Assembly (NCBI GenBank): GCA_019416265.1
Contig: DXXQ01000142.1
Span: 1-9,908 of the forward strand
DNA: 9,908 bases
Reading direction: 5' to 3'
DNA from: Clostridiales bacterium
GTDB lineage: Bacteria; Bacillota; Clostridia; Lachnospirales; Lachnospiraceae
Positions 1 to 6,669 of this stretch are shown here, piece by piece. Every line of letters begins with the position of its first letter. The stretch's first letter is position 1. Made by a program: the position numbers and the translations under genes. A model generated the notes under the pieces. That model had not been told where the DNA came from. It saw only the letters and a list, made by a program, of their open reading frames with translations, and did not search any database.

Positions 1-7
1 ACTATTT

Positions 8-655
8 GTGGAGGTTAAAGAAATATCTAAAGCGGTAATCAAACGTCTGCCACGTTATTATCGTTATTTAGGTGAATTGATGGAAGAGAATGTAGAGCGG
101 ATATCTTCCAATGACCTGAGTAAAAAAATGCATGTCACTGCGTCCCAGATTCGTCAGGACCTGAACAATTTCGGCGGTTTCGGGCAGCAGGGCTATGGCT
201 ATAATGTAAGATATTTATATACAGAGATCGGTAAGATTTTAGGCCTGGATACCACTCATCCCATGATCATCCTGGGTGCAGGTAATCTGGGACAGGCTCT
301 TGCCAATTATGTGGATTTTGAAAAAAGAGGCTTTCGTCTTGTGGGTATTTTTGACATTAACCCTGTATTAGAGGGAATTGCTGTGCGGGGGATTGAAATA
401 CAGATGCTCAACGAGCTTCCGCTGTTTCTGAAAGAGAATCAAGTGGATATCGCAATCCTGACCCTGCCCAAAAACAAGGCAAAGGAAATGGCGAATATCC
501 TGATTGAAAACGGAATCCGGGCAATCTGGAACTTTGCCCATATCGATCTGGACGCTCCGGAGGATGTGATCGTGGAAAACGTCCACCTCTCCGAAAGTCT
601 TATGACCCTTTCCTATAATCTGAATCAGTATAAACAGGAGCATAACGAAAATTGA
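8..655 (+). CDS. rex: Redox-sensing transcriptional repressor Rex
   Basis: Cytoplasmic repressor that senses the NADH/NAD+ ratio and, in this family, controls fermentation and NADH-oxidising genes. The 215-residue product has the usual family length. Residues about 1-80 form the winged-helix DNA-binding part (KRLPRYYRYL at 12-21, SQIRQDLNNFGGFGQQGYGY at 46-65, typical Rex signatures). Residues about 84-200 are the Rossmann NAD(H)-binding domain, with GAGNLG at 90-95 and FDIN at 115-118, the acidic residue following the second strand. The start is taken as GTG at 8: seven nucleotides precede it, so its ribosome binding site would lie just outside the window; the frame is open to the edge, so a start further upstream cannot be excluded. 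It lies directly upstream of an NAD(P)H-repair gene, a thematically related neighbour, although a hairpin separates them. Identification is secure; the exact start is not. Confidence 0.95.
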   Translation: MEVKEISKAVIKRLPRYYRYLGELMEENVERISSNDLSKKMHVTASQIRQDLNNFGGFGQQGYGYNVRYLYTEIGKILGLDTTHPMIILGAGNLGQALANYVDFEKRGFRLVGIFDINPVLEGIAVRGIEIQMLNELPLFLKENQVDIAILTLPKNKAKEMANILIENGIRAIWNFAHIDLDAPEDVIVENVHLSESLMTLSYNLNQYKQEHNEN

Positions 656-662
656 CGATATG

Positions 663-708
663 AGGCTGCTGCCTGGATTCCGCAGGGAACACAGGGGCAG
701 CCTTTCTT
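663..708 (+). terminator. Terminator-like hairpin between rex and nnr
   Basis: AGGCTGC (663-669) pairs with GCAGCCT (697-703). Inside it, CCT pairs with AGG and TTCC with GGAA, giving a long interrupted stem with a GCAG loop. The stem is followed by TTTCTT (703-708), a short imperfect T run. It may end rex transcription or attenuate read-through into nnr. The weak T run keeps confidence moderate. Confidence 0.5.
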
Positions 709-726
709 ATAAATCAGGTGGTGAAA

Positions 727-2232
727 ATGAAAGAAATTGTAACCTGTAGCCAGATGAAGGATCTGGATATGTATACCATTGAAAAAATGGGGGTTCCCTC
801 CTGTGTTCTTATGGAGCGGGCGGCTCTTTGCACAGCTGAAGAAATAAAAAAGCGCAGAAAGACAGAGAAGGAGAAGGAAAAAATCCTTGTTGTCTGCGGA
901 AGCGGTAACAACGGGGGAGACGGAATTGCCATTGCAAGGCTCCTCCATCTGGACGGCTGGAACGTATCGCTTTTCCTTCTTGGAAAAGAAGAAAAAATGA
1001 CCCCGGAGACAGCGCTTCAGCTGAAAATTGCCCGAAAGTATCAGGTACGGGAAAAGAATAACCTGGATTTGTGTGAATATACTACTATAGTAGATGCCAT
1101 CTTTGGCGTCGGACTGAAGCGCCCCGTTGAGGGAAACTATGCCAGGATCATAGGGGAGCTTAATGCTGCCGCAGCATTTAAAGTGGCTGTGGACATTCCC
1201 TCGGGAATTAACGGTGATAACGGCTTCGAAATGGGAACTGCATTCCGGGCAGACCTTACGGTGACTTTTGCCTTCCGAAAAAGAGGGCTGTGCTTTTATC
1301 CGGGAAGAATGTATGCAGGAGAAACTGTGACCGCTGATATAGGGATTTACCGGGATCACAGCTCCCGCTCCCTGATGCACTATCTGGAAAAGGAAGACCT
1401 CTCCCTGCTGCCGGATATGGTTCCCTACGGAAATAAAGGAACCTTTGGCAAGGTTCTCTTTGTGGCAGGCAGCCCGGGTATGTGCGGAGCTGCGTTCCTT
1501 GCCGCTTCTGCCGCCTTTAAGTGCGGAGCCGGCATGGTGAAGATCCAGACGGTGGAAGAGAACAGGATCCCTCTTCAGACCCTCCTTCCGGAGGCAATGA
1601 TCACCTGCTCGTTCACAGAAGAAGAGAATCAGAAAGCTCTGGACTGGTGCGATGTCCTTGTGATCGGTCCCGGCCTTGGTCTTTCCGGCTCCAGCAGGGA
1701 GCGCGCCCAGTGGTTCCTTTCCCACGGCGCCCAAAAGGGACTTCCTGTGATCCTGGATGCAGATGGCCTGAATCTTTTGTCCGTTCATCCGGACTGGCAG
1801 AGATACCTTGGTAAAGACACGATCGTAACCCCTCATATCGGGGAGATGAGCCGGCTCTACGGCAAAAGCATCGGAGAAATCCAGGATTCTCTGGTGGAAA
1901 CCGCTTTGGATTACAGCAAAAATACCGGCTGTATCTGTGTCCTGAAGGATGCCTGCACAACAGTTGCCGCTCCGGATGGAAGCACCTATCTGAATCTTTC
2001 CGGAAACGCAGGAATGGCCACCGCAGGAAGCGGCGATGTACTTTGCGGCGTACTTGCAGGAATGAAATGTATGTGTCGTTCCCGGGAGCCGGAGGAAAAC
2101 AGAGGCAGAAACGCCGCCCTCGGCGTTTATATACACGGTCTTGCCGGTGATCTTGCCGCAGAAACCCTGGGCAGGAGAGGGATGACCGCCAGAGATATTA
2201 TCCGGTTTCTGCCGGAAATACTGAAAAAATAA
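727..2232 (+). CDS. nnr: Bifunctional NAD(P)H-hydrate epimerase / ADP-dependent (S)-NAD(P)H-hydrate dehydratase
   Basis: Cytoplasmic metabolite-repair enzyme. The N-terminal half interconverts R and S forms of hydrated NAD(P)H; the C-terminal half dehydrates the S form back to NAD(P)H using ADP. The 501-residue length fits the fused YjeF-type family. Epimerase domain (about 1-212): GSGNNGGDG at 58-66, DAIFGVG at 123-129, VDIPSG at 155-160. Dehydratase domain (about 225-498): NKGTFGKVLFVAG from 236, GPGLG at 314-318, DADGLN at 344-349, TPHIGEM at 368-374, and NAGMATAGSGD at 427-437, the nucleotide-binding/catalytic Asp motif. All hallmark motifs look intact. ATG 727 is preferred over GTG 718 and GTG 721 because AGGTGG (716-721) lies five bases before it and would overlap the GTG codons. 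alr follows 14 nt downstream, suggesting co-transcription. Confidence 0.96.
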   Translation: MKEIVTCSQMKDLDMYTIEKMGVPSCVLMERAALCTAEEIKKRRKTEKEKEKILVVCGSGNNGGDGIAIARLLHLDGWNVSLFLLGKEEKMTPETALQLKIARKYQVREKNNLDLCEYTTIVDAIFGVGLKRPVEGNYARIIGELNAAAAFKVAVDIPSGINGDNGFEMGTAFRADLTVTFAFRKRGLCFYPGRMYAGETVTADIGIYRDHSSRSLMHYLEKEDLSLLPDMVPYGNKGTFGKVLFVAGSPGMCGAAFLAASAAFKCGAGMVKIQTVEENRIPLQTLLPEAMITCSFTEEENQKALDWCDVLVIGPGLGLSGSSRERAQWFLSHGAQKGLPVILDADGLNLLSVHPDWQRYLGKDTIVTPHIGEMSRLYGKSIGEIQDSLVETALDYSKNTGCICVLKDACTTVAAPDGSTYLNLSGNAGMATAGSGDVLCGVLAGMKCMCRSREPEENRGRNAALGVYIHGLAGDLAAETLGRRGMTARDIIRFLPEILKK

Positions 2233-2246
2233 GAGGATATTCTATT

Positions 2247-3395
2247 ATGAAAAAATTCAGCCGAATAAAGGCAGTTGTATCTCTTGATGCAGTTGCCCAT
2301 AATTTCCGTGAAATGCGGAAAAATATAGCAGAAGATACGAAGATGATCGCTGTTGTAAAGGCGGATGCATACGGACACGGCGCTGTACAGATTGCCCGCC
2401 TGGTCGGGGAATACGACTATATCTGGGGATTTGCCACAGCAACGGAGGAGGAGGCCATTGAGCTTCGCAGGGCAGGGATCTCAAAGCCGATCCTTGTCCT
2501 CGGAATTGTTTTTGAAGAATACTATCCTGAGCTTATCCGCTATGATATCCGCCCTGCAGTCTGTGAATGGGAAAGTGCGAAAAAGCTTTCACAGGAAGCG
2601 CTCCGTCAGGGAAAGACCGTACATATCCATCTGGCTCTTGACACGGGAATGGGACGGATCGGTTTCGCAGACGAGCCAGAAAGTGCAGAGACGATCAAAG
2701 AAATCCAGAAGCTCCCAAATCTTGAAATAGAAGGAATGTTCACCCATTTCGCAAGAGCAGACGAATACGACCGGAGTCCGGCCATGGTTCAGCTGAAGCG
2801 ATATCTGGATTTTCTGAAACTTCTTGAGGATGCCGGAGTAACGATTCCTCTTCTTCACTGCTCAAACAGCGCAGGAATCATCCGTATTCCCGAAGCAAAC
2901 TTGAGCATGGTCCGCGCCGGTATCACAATTTACGGCATTTATCCTTCCAGCGAGGTGGAGAGAGACCGGATCCGACTTGAGACAGCAATGGAGATCAAAA
3001 GTCATATTTCTTATTTGAAGGATGTCGCTCCGGGAACAGCCATCAGCTATGGAGGTACCTTTGTAGCCGACCATCCCATGAAGGTTGCAACCATTCCCGT
3101 AGGATATGCAGACGGTTATCCAAGACAGCTTTCCGGCAAGGGCTGGGTCCTTATCCACGGAAAGAAGGCCCCTATTCTGGGCAGAGTCTGTATGGATCAG
3201 TTTATGGTGGATGTGACACATATTCCTGATACCAGATCGGGAGATGAGGTCACACTGGTTGGAAGAGATGGAAATGAGGTAATTACAGCAGAGGAGCTGG
3301 GAGATTTATCCGGCCGTTTTTCCTATGAATTTATCTGCTGTATCAGCAAACGCGTTCCGCGGGTTTATATAAAAGACGAAAAAATAACAGAATAA
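2247..3395 (+). CDS. alr: Alanine racemase
   Basis: PLP-dependent cytoplasmic enzyme that interconverts L- and D-alanine, supplying D-alanine for peptidoglycan. The 382-residue length is normal. The N-terminal TIM barrel carries AVVKADAYGHG at 35-45 with the PLP-binding lysine K38. GMGRIGF (134-140), HCSNSAG (204-210) and VRAGITIYG (222-230) are barrel motifs contributing to the PLP pocket. The C-terminal beta domain carries ISYGG (266-270) with catalytic Tyr268, PVGYADGYPR (284-293) and GRVCMDQ (312-318). Both catalytic bases are present. AGAGGA (2232-2237) lies 9 nt before ATG 2247 and overlaps the nnr stop. The following gene encodes a MazF-like protein, as downstream of alr in Bacillus subtilis, but here without the antitoxin gene found there. 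Confidence 0.97.
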   Translation: MKKFSRIKAVVSLDAVAHNFREMRKNIAEDTKMIAVVKADAYGHGAVQIARLVGEYDYIWGFATATEEEAIELRRAGISKPILVLGIVFEEYYPELIRYDIRPAVCEWESAKKLSQEALRQGKTVHIHLALDTGMGRIGFADEPESAETIKEIQKLPNLEIEGMFTHFARADEYDRSPAMVQLKRYLDFLKLLEDAGVTIPLLHCSNSAGIIRIPEANLSMVRAGITIYGIYPSSEVERDRIRLETAMEIKSHISYLKDVAPGTAISYGGTFVADHPMKVATIPVGYADGYPRQLSGKGWVLIHGKKAPILGRVCMDQFMVDVTHIPDTRSGDEVTLVGRDGNEVITAEELGDLSGRFSYEFICCISKRVPRVYIKDEKITE

Positions 3396-3400
3396 AGGAA

Positions 3401-3427
3401 TTGATTTACACACCACGCATGTATACA
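3401..3427 (+). promoter_or_regulatory. Weak candidate promoter upstream of the MazF-like gene
   Basis: TTGATT (3401-3406) and TATACA (3422-3427) resemble -35 and -10 elements, but the 15-nt spacer is short. It lies just after the alr stop and about 105 nt before the MazF start, so it could give that gene its own transcript. No other evidence supports it. Confidence 0.25.
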
Positions 3428-3450
3428 CAAGAAAAAAAGGGCAATACTGT

Positions 3451-3502
3451 AACTGAACAGTTGCAAACTACTTTCTTGTAAATAAGGCGGGCGTCAGACG
3501 CC
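3451..3502. repeat. Two short dyads in the leader of the MazF-like gene
   Basis: AACTG-AA-CAGTT (3451-3462) is a 12-bp near-palindrome and GGCGT-CAG-ACGCC (3490-3502) is a perfect 5-bp inverted repeat with a 3-nt loop. They lie between the weak candidate promoter and the ribosome binding site, where an autoregulatory operator or a small mRNA hairpin would act. Dyads this short can occur by chance. Confidence 0.35.
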
Positions 3503-3533
3503 GTAAGCCGGACAGAATCGGAGTGTGAATTGT

Positions 3534-3881
3534 GTGGTAATTAAAAGAGGGGATATTTTTTATGCTGATCTGCGTCCTGTTGTGGGAAGTGAACAGGGCG
3601 GGATAAGGCCTGTGCTGATCATTCAGAATAATGTGGGAAACAAACACAGTCCCACTGTGATCTGCGCAGCGATCACTTCCAAGATGAACAAGGCAAAGCT
3701 GCCTACACATATTGAAATTGACGCAAGTTCCTACGGGATAGAAAAGGATTCGGTGATCCTGCTGGAACAGCTTCGTACAATAGATAAACGCAGACTGAAG
3801 GATAAGGTATGCCACCTGGACGAGGGGATGCTGGGAAAAGTAAACCATGCCCTTGAGATCAGCCTGGAGCTTACGTTTTAA
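3534..3881 (+). CDS. MazF/PemK-family endoribonuclease (EndoA/NdoA-like)
   Basis: Expected to be a sequence-specific, ribosome-independent mRNA endonuclease of the MazF (EndoA) family. The 115-residue product keeps close resemblance to B. subtilis EndoA throughout: VIKRGDIFYADL at the start, GSEQGGIRPVLIIQN at 18-32, KAKLPTH at 54-60, DSVILLEQLRTIDK at 72-85. Arg25 and Thr48, the catalytic pair reported for the Bacillus enzyme, are both present in register. GTG 3534 is chosen because GGAG (3520-3523) sits 10 nt upstream; for GTG 3525 that site would be one base away. The register of Arg25 and Thr48 also agrees. In Bacillus an antitoxin gene lies between alr and the toxin; here the 138-nt gap holds only a 20-codon frame and the next gene downstream encodes a membrane protein. 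The antitoxin is therefore absent locally, or the protein acts without one. Confidence 0.93.
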   Translation: MVIKRGDIFYADLRPVVGSEQGGIRPVLIIQNNVGNKHSPTVICAAITSKMNKAKLPTHIEIDASSYGIEKDSVILLEQLRTIDKRRLKDKVCHLDEGMLGKVNHALEISLELTF

Positions 3882-3909
3882 GGGCAGATTCCGAAAAAGG
3901 GCTTAAACC

Positions 3910-3938
3910 TTGACGAACTCTGTGGAAAGTGATATATT
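3910..3938 (+). promoter_or_regulatory. Sigma-A-type promoter for the CNNM/CBS gene
   Basis: TTGACG (3910-3915), a 17-nt spacer and TATATT (3933-3938) match the housekeeping promoter closely. It lies 63 nt before ATG 4001 and after the MazF stop, so the membrane-protein and YebC genes probably have their own transcript. Confidence 0.65.
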
Positions 3939-4000
3939 TTACCAGTAACTATGCGGTTAAACATATGAAATCTTGATTACAAAGGAGTTATTTTTAAAGA

Positions 4001-5302
4001 ATGGAAGATGGCAGTAGTCTGCCCCTCTGGGGCGTAATTGTATTATTTATGCTGTTGTGGCTGAATGGGATTTTTTACGGTTTTGCAGCGGCAGTCAGAA
4101 ACCTGAGTGAAAGCGAAACAGAAAAGCGGGCTCTTGAGGGCGATAAGAATGCGATTCTCCTGAAGTCCCTGATCGACAATCCGGGACAGTTCGTGAATGC
4201 GATCCCTCTGATCGTTATGACTTCCGGCATCTGCTTCGGCACTTTTCTTGTGCCATGGGCAGTTCATGCATCTCATCCGTACATAGAGCATATCCCGGCT
4301 TTGCTGCTGATAACGGCACTGTGCGTGATCCTGCTGGCAGGACTGGGAATCCTTACCTTCCGCCGGATCGGTACTTACCATCCTGAGAAATATGCCTACC
4401 GTTATTTAAAGGTCGTTAATTTTTTTGTGAAGCTTCTGTATCCTCTGACAATGTTTGTCACCTGGATCGCTCGTCTTGCTTCGATTCCTTTCGGCGTGGA
4501 ATACAACCGTACGGAGGAGGCAGTGACAGAGGAGGAGATCATTTCCATAGTAGATGAGGCCCATGAGCAGGGCGTGATCGAAGAGAACGAGGCGGAAATG
4601 ATCCAGAATATCATCTCCTTTAATGAGACAGAGGCGAAAGATATTATGACCCACCGGAAGAACGTGATCGCCTTTGATGAAGAAATCCTTCTTCAGGAAC
4701 TGATCGATACCATTCTTGTGGAAGCGAACTCCAGATATCCTGTTTACGCAGGAAATATGGATAACATCAAGGGTATCGTCCATTATAAAGATGCATTGAA
4801 GTTTATGACGAAAAATTCCTGGGCGAAATTTAAGCCTTTAAAGGAAATTCCCGGTCTGATACGCCAGGCCGCCTTTATTCCCGAGACAAGAGGAATCGGC
4901 GATCTGTTCCACACCATGCAGGCAAAAAAGCTCCACATGGCTATTGTTGTGGACGAATACGGCCAGACCTCCGGTATTGTGACAATGGAAGATATCCTGG
5001 AGGAGATCGTTGGCGATATTCTGGATGAATACGATGAAGATGAAATTACTATCCGTACACAGAAGGACAATTCCCTGATCATTGACGGGCTTGCCTATCT
5101 TGAGGATGTGGCGGATGAGCTTGCCATTGACTTCGGCGATTCCGAATTTGAAACGCTGAACGGCTATCTCACCAATCTTCTCGGACACATTCCTACAAAA
5201 AAGGATATGGATACGGAAATCGTCACAAACGGATACCGCTTCGAAATCCTTTCCCTTGGAAATAAAACCATCGGCAAGGTTCGTGTAAGTAAAGCAAAAT
5301 AA
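4001..5302 (+). CDS. CNNM/CBS-domain membrane protein, HlyC/CorC family
   Basis: Integral membrane protein of the CNNM/CorC family, whose members are linked to Mg2+ (and Co2+) efflux or homeostasis; older annotation calls them haemolysins. The 433 residues show an N-terminal transmembrane block with hydrophobic segments near 8-30, 62-90, 97-120 and 136-160. An acidic juxtamembrane helix follows (EEEIISIVDEAHEQGVIEEN, 177-196). Two CBS domains span roughly 212-270 and 280-340; the second includes HMAIVVDEYGQTSGIVTMED (312-331), the usual family signature. A C-terminal CorC_HlyC domain (about 350-430) contains DGLAYLEDV and ETLNGYL. AAAGGAG (3981-3987) lies 13 nt before ATG 4001, a rather long spacing, but no better in-frame start is seen. 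A YebC gene follows after 34 nt, probably on the same transcript. The transported ion cannot be read from the sequence. Confidence 0.9.
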   Translation: MEDGSSLPLWGVIVLFMLLWLNGIFYGFAAAVRNLSESETEKRALEGDKNAILLKSLIDNPGQFVNAIPLIVMTSGICFGTFLVPWAVHASHPYIEHIPALLLITALCVILLAGLGILTFRRIGTYHPEKYAYRYLKVVNFFVKLLYPLTMFVTWIARLASIPFGVEYNRTEEAVTEEEIISIVDEAHEQGVIEENEAEMIQNIISFNETEAKDIMTHRKNVIAFDEEILLQELIDTILVEANSRYPVYAGNMDNIKGIVHYKDALKFMTKNSWAKFKPLKEIPGLIRQAAFIPETRGIGDLFHTMQAKKLHMAIVVDEYGQTSGIVTMEDILEEIVGDILDEYDEDEITIRTQKDNSLIIDGLAYLEDVADELAIDFGDSEFETLNGYLTNLLGHIPTKKDMDTEIVTNGYRFEILSLGNKTIGKVRVSKAK

Positions 5303-5336
5303 TAAAATATAAAGTAATCACAAAAGGAGAAAAAAG

Positions 5337-6065
5337 ATGTCAGGACATTCAAAATTTGCAAACATTAAACATAAGAAAGAAAAGAACGACGCAAAAAAGG
5401 GTAAAATTTTTACTGTGATCGGCCGTGAGATCGTTATGGCTGTTAAAGCAGGCGGCCCGGATCCGAATAATAACAGCAAGCTTCGCGACGTTATCGCAAA
5501 GGCAAAGGCAAACAATATGCCGAACGACACCATTGACCGTGGTATCAAAAAAGCCGCCGGCGCTGATTCCGCTGACGATTACGAAAAAGCCGTTTATGAA
5601 GGCTATGGCCCCAACGGAGTAGCTATCATCGTGGAAACTCTGACAGACAACAAAAACCGTACAGCCGGAAATGTTCGTAATGCCTTTACAAAGGGTAACG
5701 GAAGCATCGGAACACAGGGCTGCGTTTCCTTCATGTTCGACCAGAAAGGCCAGATCATCATCGACAAGGAAGAGTGCGAAATGGACGCTGACGAGCTGAT
5801 GATGGTTGCACTGGATGCAGGAGCAGAGGATTTCAGCGAAGAGGAAGACAGCTTCGAGGTCATTACAGATCCGGATGATTTCAGCGCTGTATGCGAGGCT
5901 CTGGAAGCAGCAGGCGTACCGCTTCTTGAAGCTCAGGTAGCCATGATTCCTCAGACCTATGTGGAACTCACAGACGAAAAAGCCATCAAAGATCTTCAGA
6001 AGACTCTTGATCTCCTTGATGAGGACGACGACGTTACAGACGTATGGCATAACTGGGATGAATAA
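5337..6065 (+). CDS. YebC/PmpR/TACO1-family protein
   Basis: Cytoplasmic three-domain protein, long annotated as a DNA-binding regulator; more recent work on the family points to a role on the ribosome, including relief of stalling at proline-rich stretches. The 242-residue length is typical. MSGHSKFANIKHKKEKNDAK at the N-terminus is the family signature, with Phe7 where Trp is usual. Further hallmarks are AKANNMPNDTIDRGIKKA (56-73), YEGYGPNGVAIIVE (87-100), DNKNRTAGNVRNAF (104-117) and the acidic C-terminus ending DVTDVWHNWDE. AGGAG (5325-5329) lies 7 nt before ATG 5337. It follows the CBS-domain gene by 34 nt and is closed by a strong terminator. Family membership is certain; whether this copy acts in translation or transcription is not visible here. 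Confidence 0.95.
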   Translation: MSGHSKFANIKHKKEKNDAKKGKIFTVIGREIVMAVKAGGPDPNNNSKLRDVIAKAKANNMPNDTIDRGIKKAAGADSADDYEKAVYEGYGPNGVAIIVETLTDNKNRTAGNVRNAFTKGNGSIGTQGCVSFMFDQKGQIIIDKEECEMDADELMMVALDAGAEDFSEEEDSFEVITDPDDFSAVCEALEAAGVPLLEAQVAMIPQTYVELTDEKAIKDLQKTLDLLDEDDDVTDVWHNWDE

Positions 6066-6084
6066 TCCGAATTTACAGCAAGAA

Positions 6085-6125
6085 AAGGCAGACGGGATAC
6101 ATATTTATCCTGTCTGCCTTTTTTT
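6085..6125. terminator. Strong intrinsic terminator after the YebC gene, probably bidirectional
   Basis: A 15-bp stem pairs 6085-6099 with 6106-6120 with one G-T wobble and a 6-nt loop, followed by a run of seven T (6119-6125). Read on the minus strand the same stem is followed by TTTTCTTG, so it can also end the convergent Spo0A-like gene, whose stop is at 6134. Confidence 0.9.
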
Positions 6126-6133
6126 GCTGATTT

Positions 6134-6484
6134 TTACAAAGTCTCATTTAAGGTTACCAGTCCCGGATGGTCATTAATAAAATATACAAACATTTCAATC
6201 GTCTCACTGACTGTCGGACGTCTGTCCATAACAGAACAGCCGGCAATGGCACACAGCTTTTCCTGTGCTCCGCAGTTCCAGGCGTGACGAATCAAAGTTC
6301 TCATATTTCTCTCCATACAGGCAGGTGTGGAAGGAACTGTCAAAGCAGCTTCGAGGTATAGCTTCCTGTATGCAGAAAGCTTATTCTCATCCTGACAGGC
6401 AATGCGGATACATTCCCGCAAAGTCCCATATCCTTTGTAATTTTCAGCAAAGTTACATCTTTTTAACAACTCGTCCATGTTCAT
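6134..6484 (-). CDS. Stand-alone Spo0A C-terminal-domain-like DNA-binding protein
   Basis: A 116-residue protein that reads like the DNA-binding (sigma-factor-like helix) domain of Spo0A without the phosphorylated receiver domain. Shared landmarks in order: LLKRCNFAENYKGYGTLRECI (6-26; family pattern ending in KGYxYLxxAI), KLYLEAA (41-47, where Spo0A has the LYPxIA segment), TPACMERNMRTLIRHAW (53-69, the helix-turn-helix where Spo0A has a VERAIRHAI-type recognition helix) and RPTVSETIEMF (89-99, where Spo0A has PTNSEFI). The Arg before VER in Spo0A is Cys57 here and the following residues differ, so DNA preference may be shifted. ATG 6484 is chosen because AGGAGG (6494-6499 on this strand) sits 9 nt upstream; the longer open frame to 6622 has a basic, low-complexity extension with no ribosome binding site. 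With no receiver, activity would not follow the Spo0A phosphorelay directly. It is divergent from a pilus operon, with Spo0A-box-like sites between. Family call from memory of motifs. Confidence 0.75.
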   Translation of the reverse strand: MNMDELLKRCNFAENYKGYGTLRECIRIACQDENKLSAYRKLYLEAALTVPSTPACMERNMRTLIRHAWNCGAQEKLCAIAGCSVMDRRPTVSETIEMFVYFINDHPGLVTLNETL

Positions 6485-6568
6485 TTTAAATCTCCTCCTA
6501 CTTGTTATTCGGAATAGAGACCCCAAATATTTGATGTTTTTGGAAACTTTTTTAAAAAAATTGAAAAA

Positions 6569-6596
6569 AATATGTTTTCGACGAGTTGTTTGTCGG
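6569..6596 (-). promoter_or_regulatory. Weak candidate promoter for the Spo0A-like gene
   Basis: On the minus strand CCGACA (6596-6591), a 16-nt spacer and CATATT (6574-6569) give a weak -35/-10 pair about 85 nt upstream of ATG 6484. It overlaps two of the Spo0A-box-like sequences, which would fit autoregulation. Each hexamer matches only four of six consensus positions. Confidence 0.25.
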
Positions 6597-6624
6597 AATT
6601 TGTCGATATGTTTTCGTGACAAAT
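6570..6624. promoter_or_regulatory. Cluster of Spo0A-box-like sites between the regulator and the pilus operon
   Basis: The Spo0A box core is TGTCGAA, extended TTTGTCGAAT. TTTGTCGGAA (6589-6598) and TTTGTCGATA (6599-6608) each match the extended form at 8 of 10 positions and lie exactly 10 bp apart in tandem, the spacing used by Spo0A dimers. On the other strand 6575-6584 reads TCGTCGAAAA, which holds a six-of-seven core match. ATTTGTC (6598-6604) and GACAAAT (6618-6624) form a perfect 7-bp inverted repeat. ATATGTTTTCG occurs twice (6570-6580 and 6606-6616). This density in one 55-bp intergenic stretch suggests an operator; binding is inferred. Confidence 0.55.
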
Positions 6625-6644
6625 AGAAAAATATATGCTACGCT
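6616..6644 (+). promoter_or_regulatory. Candidate promoter of the pilus operon
   Basis: GTGACA (6616-6621), a 17-nt spacer and TACGCT (6639-6644) preceded by TGC make a possible extended -10 promoter. The -35 lies in the right arm of the ATTTGTC/GACAAAT inverted repeat, so a bound regulator would sit on it. The -10 hexamer is poor, which would suit an activated or tightly controlled promoter. Confidence 0.4.
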
Positions 6645-6669
6645 ATCCTCATAAAAATTCTATTTTCTA

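Noticed and set aside
625..2136. A 503-codon open frame on the minus strand opposite nnr.
   Set aside because: It lies antisense to a gene with every expected Nnr motif, is rich in Ser, His, Cys and Phe with no recognisable domain, and has no proper ribosome binding site. It reflects codon use of the real gene.
3419..3481. A 20-codon frame between alr and the MazF-like gene as a possible antitoxin.
   Set aside because: Far too short for a MazE/EndoAI-type antitoxin, and the nearest AGGA is too far upstream of its ATG.
3911..3917. TGACGAA as a Spo0A box at the promoter of the CNNM/CBS gene.
   Set aside because: It matches the loose TGNCGAA form but overlaps a consensus TTGACG -35 and stands alone, so chance is the simpler explanation.
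5349..6050. A 233-codon minus-strand frame opposite the YebC gene.
   Set aside because: Cys/Phe/Val-rich composition with no known motif; it is a shadow of a well-identified gene.
6485..6622. An N-terminal extension of the Spo0A-like protein to the ATG at 6622.
   Set aside because: The extension is basic and low in complexity, comes from AT-rich control DNA, and lacks a ribosome binding site, while ATG 6484 has AGGAGG at 9 nt.
6611..6623. A fourth full Spo0A box on the minus strand (TTTGTC followed by ACGAA).
   Set aside because: Only TTTGTC matches; the core is broken by an extra base. I keep it as an inverted-repeat arm, not as a box.
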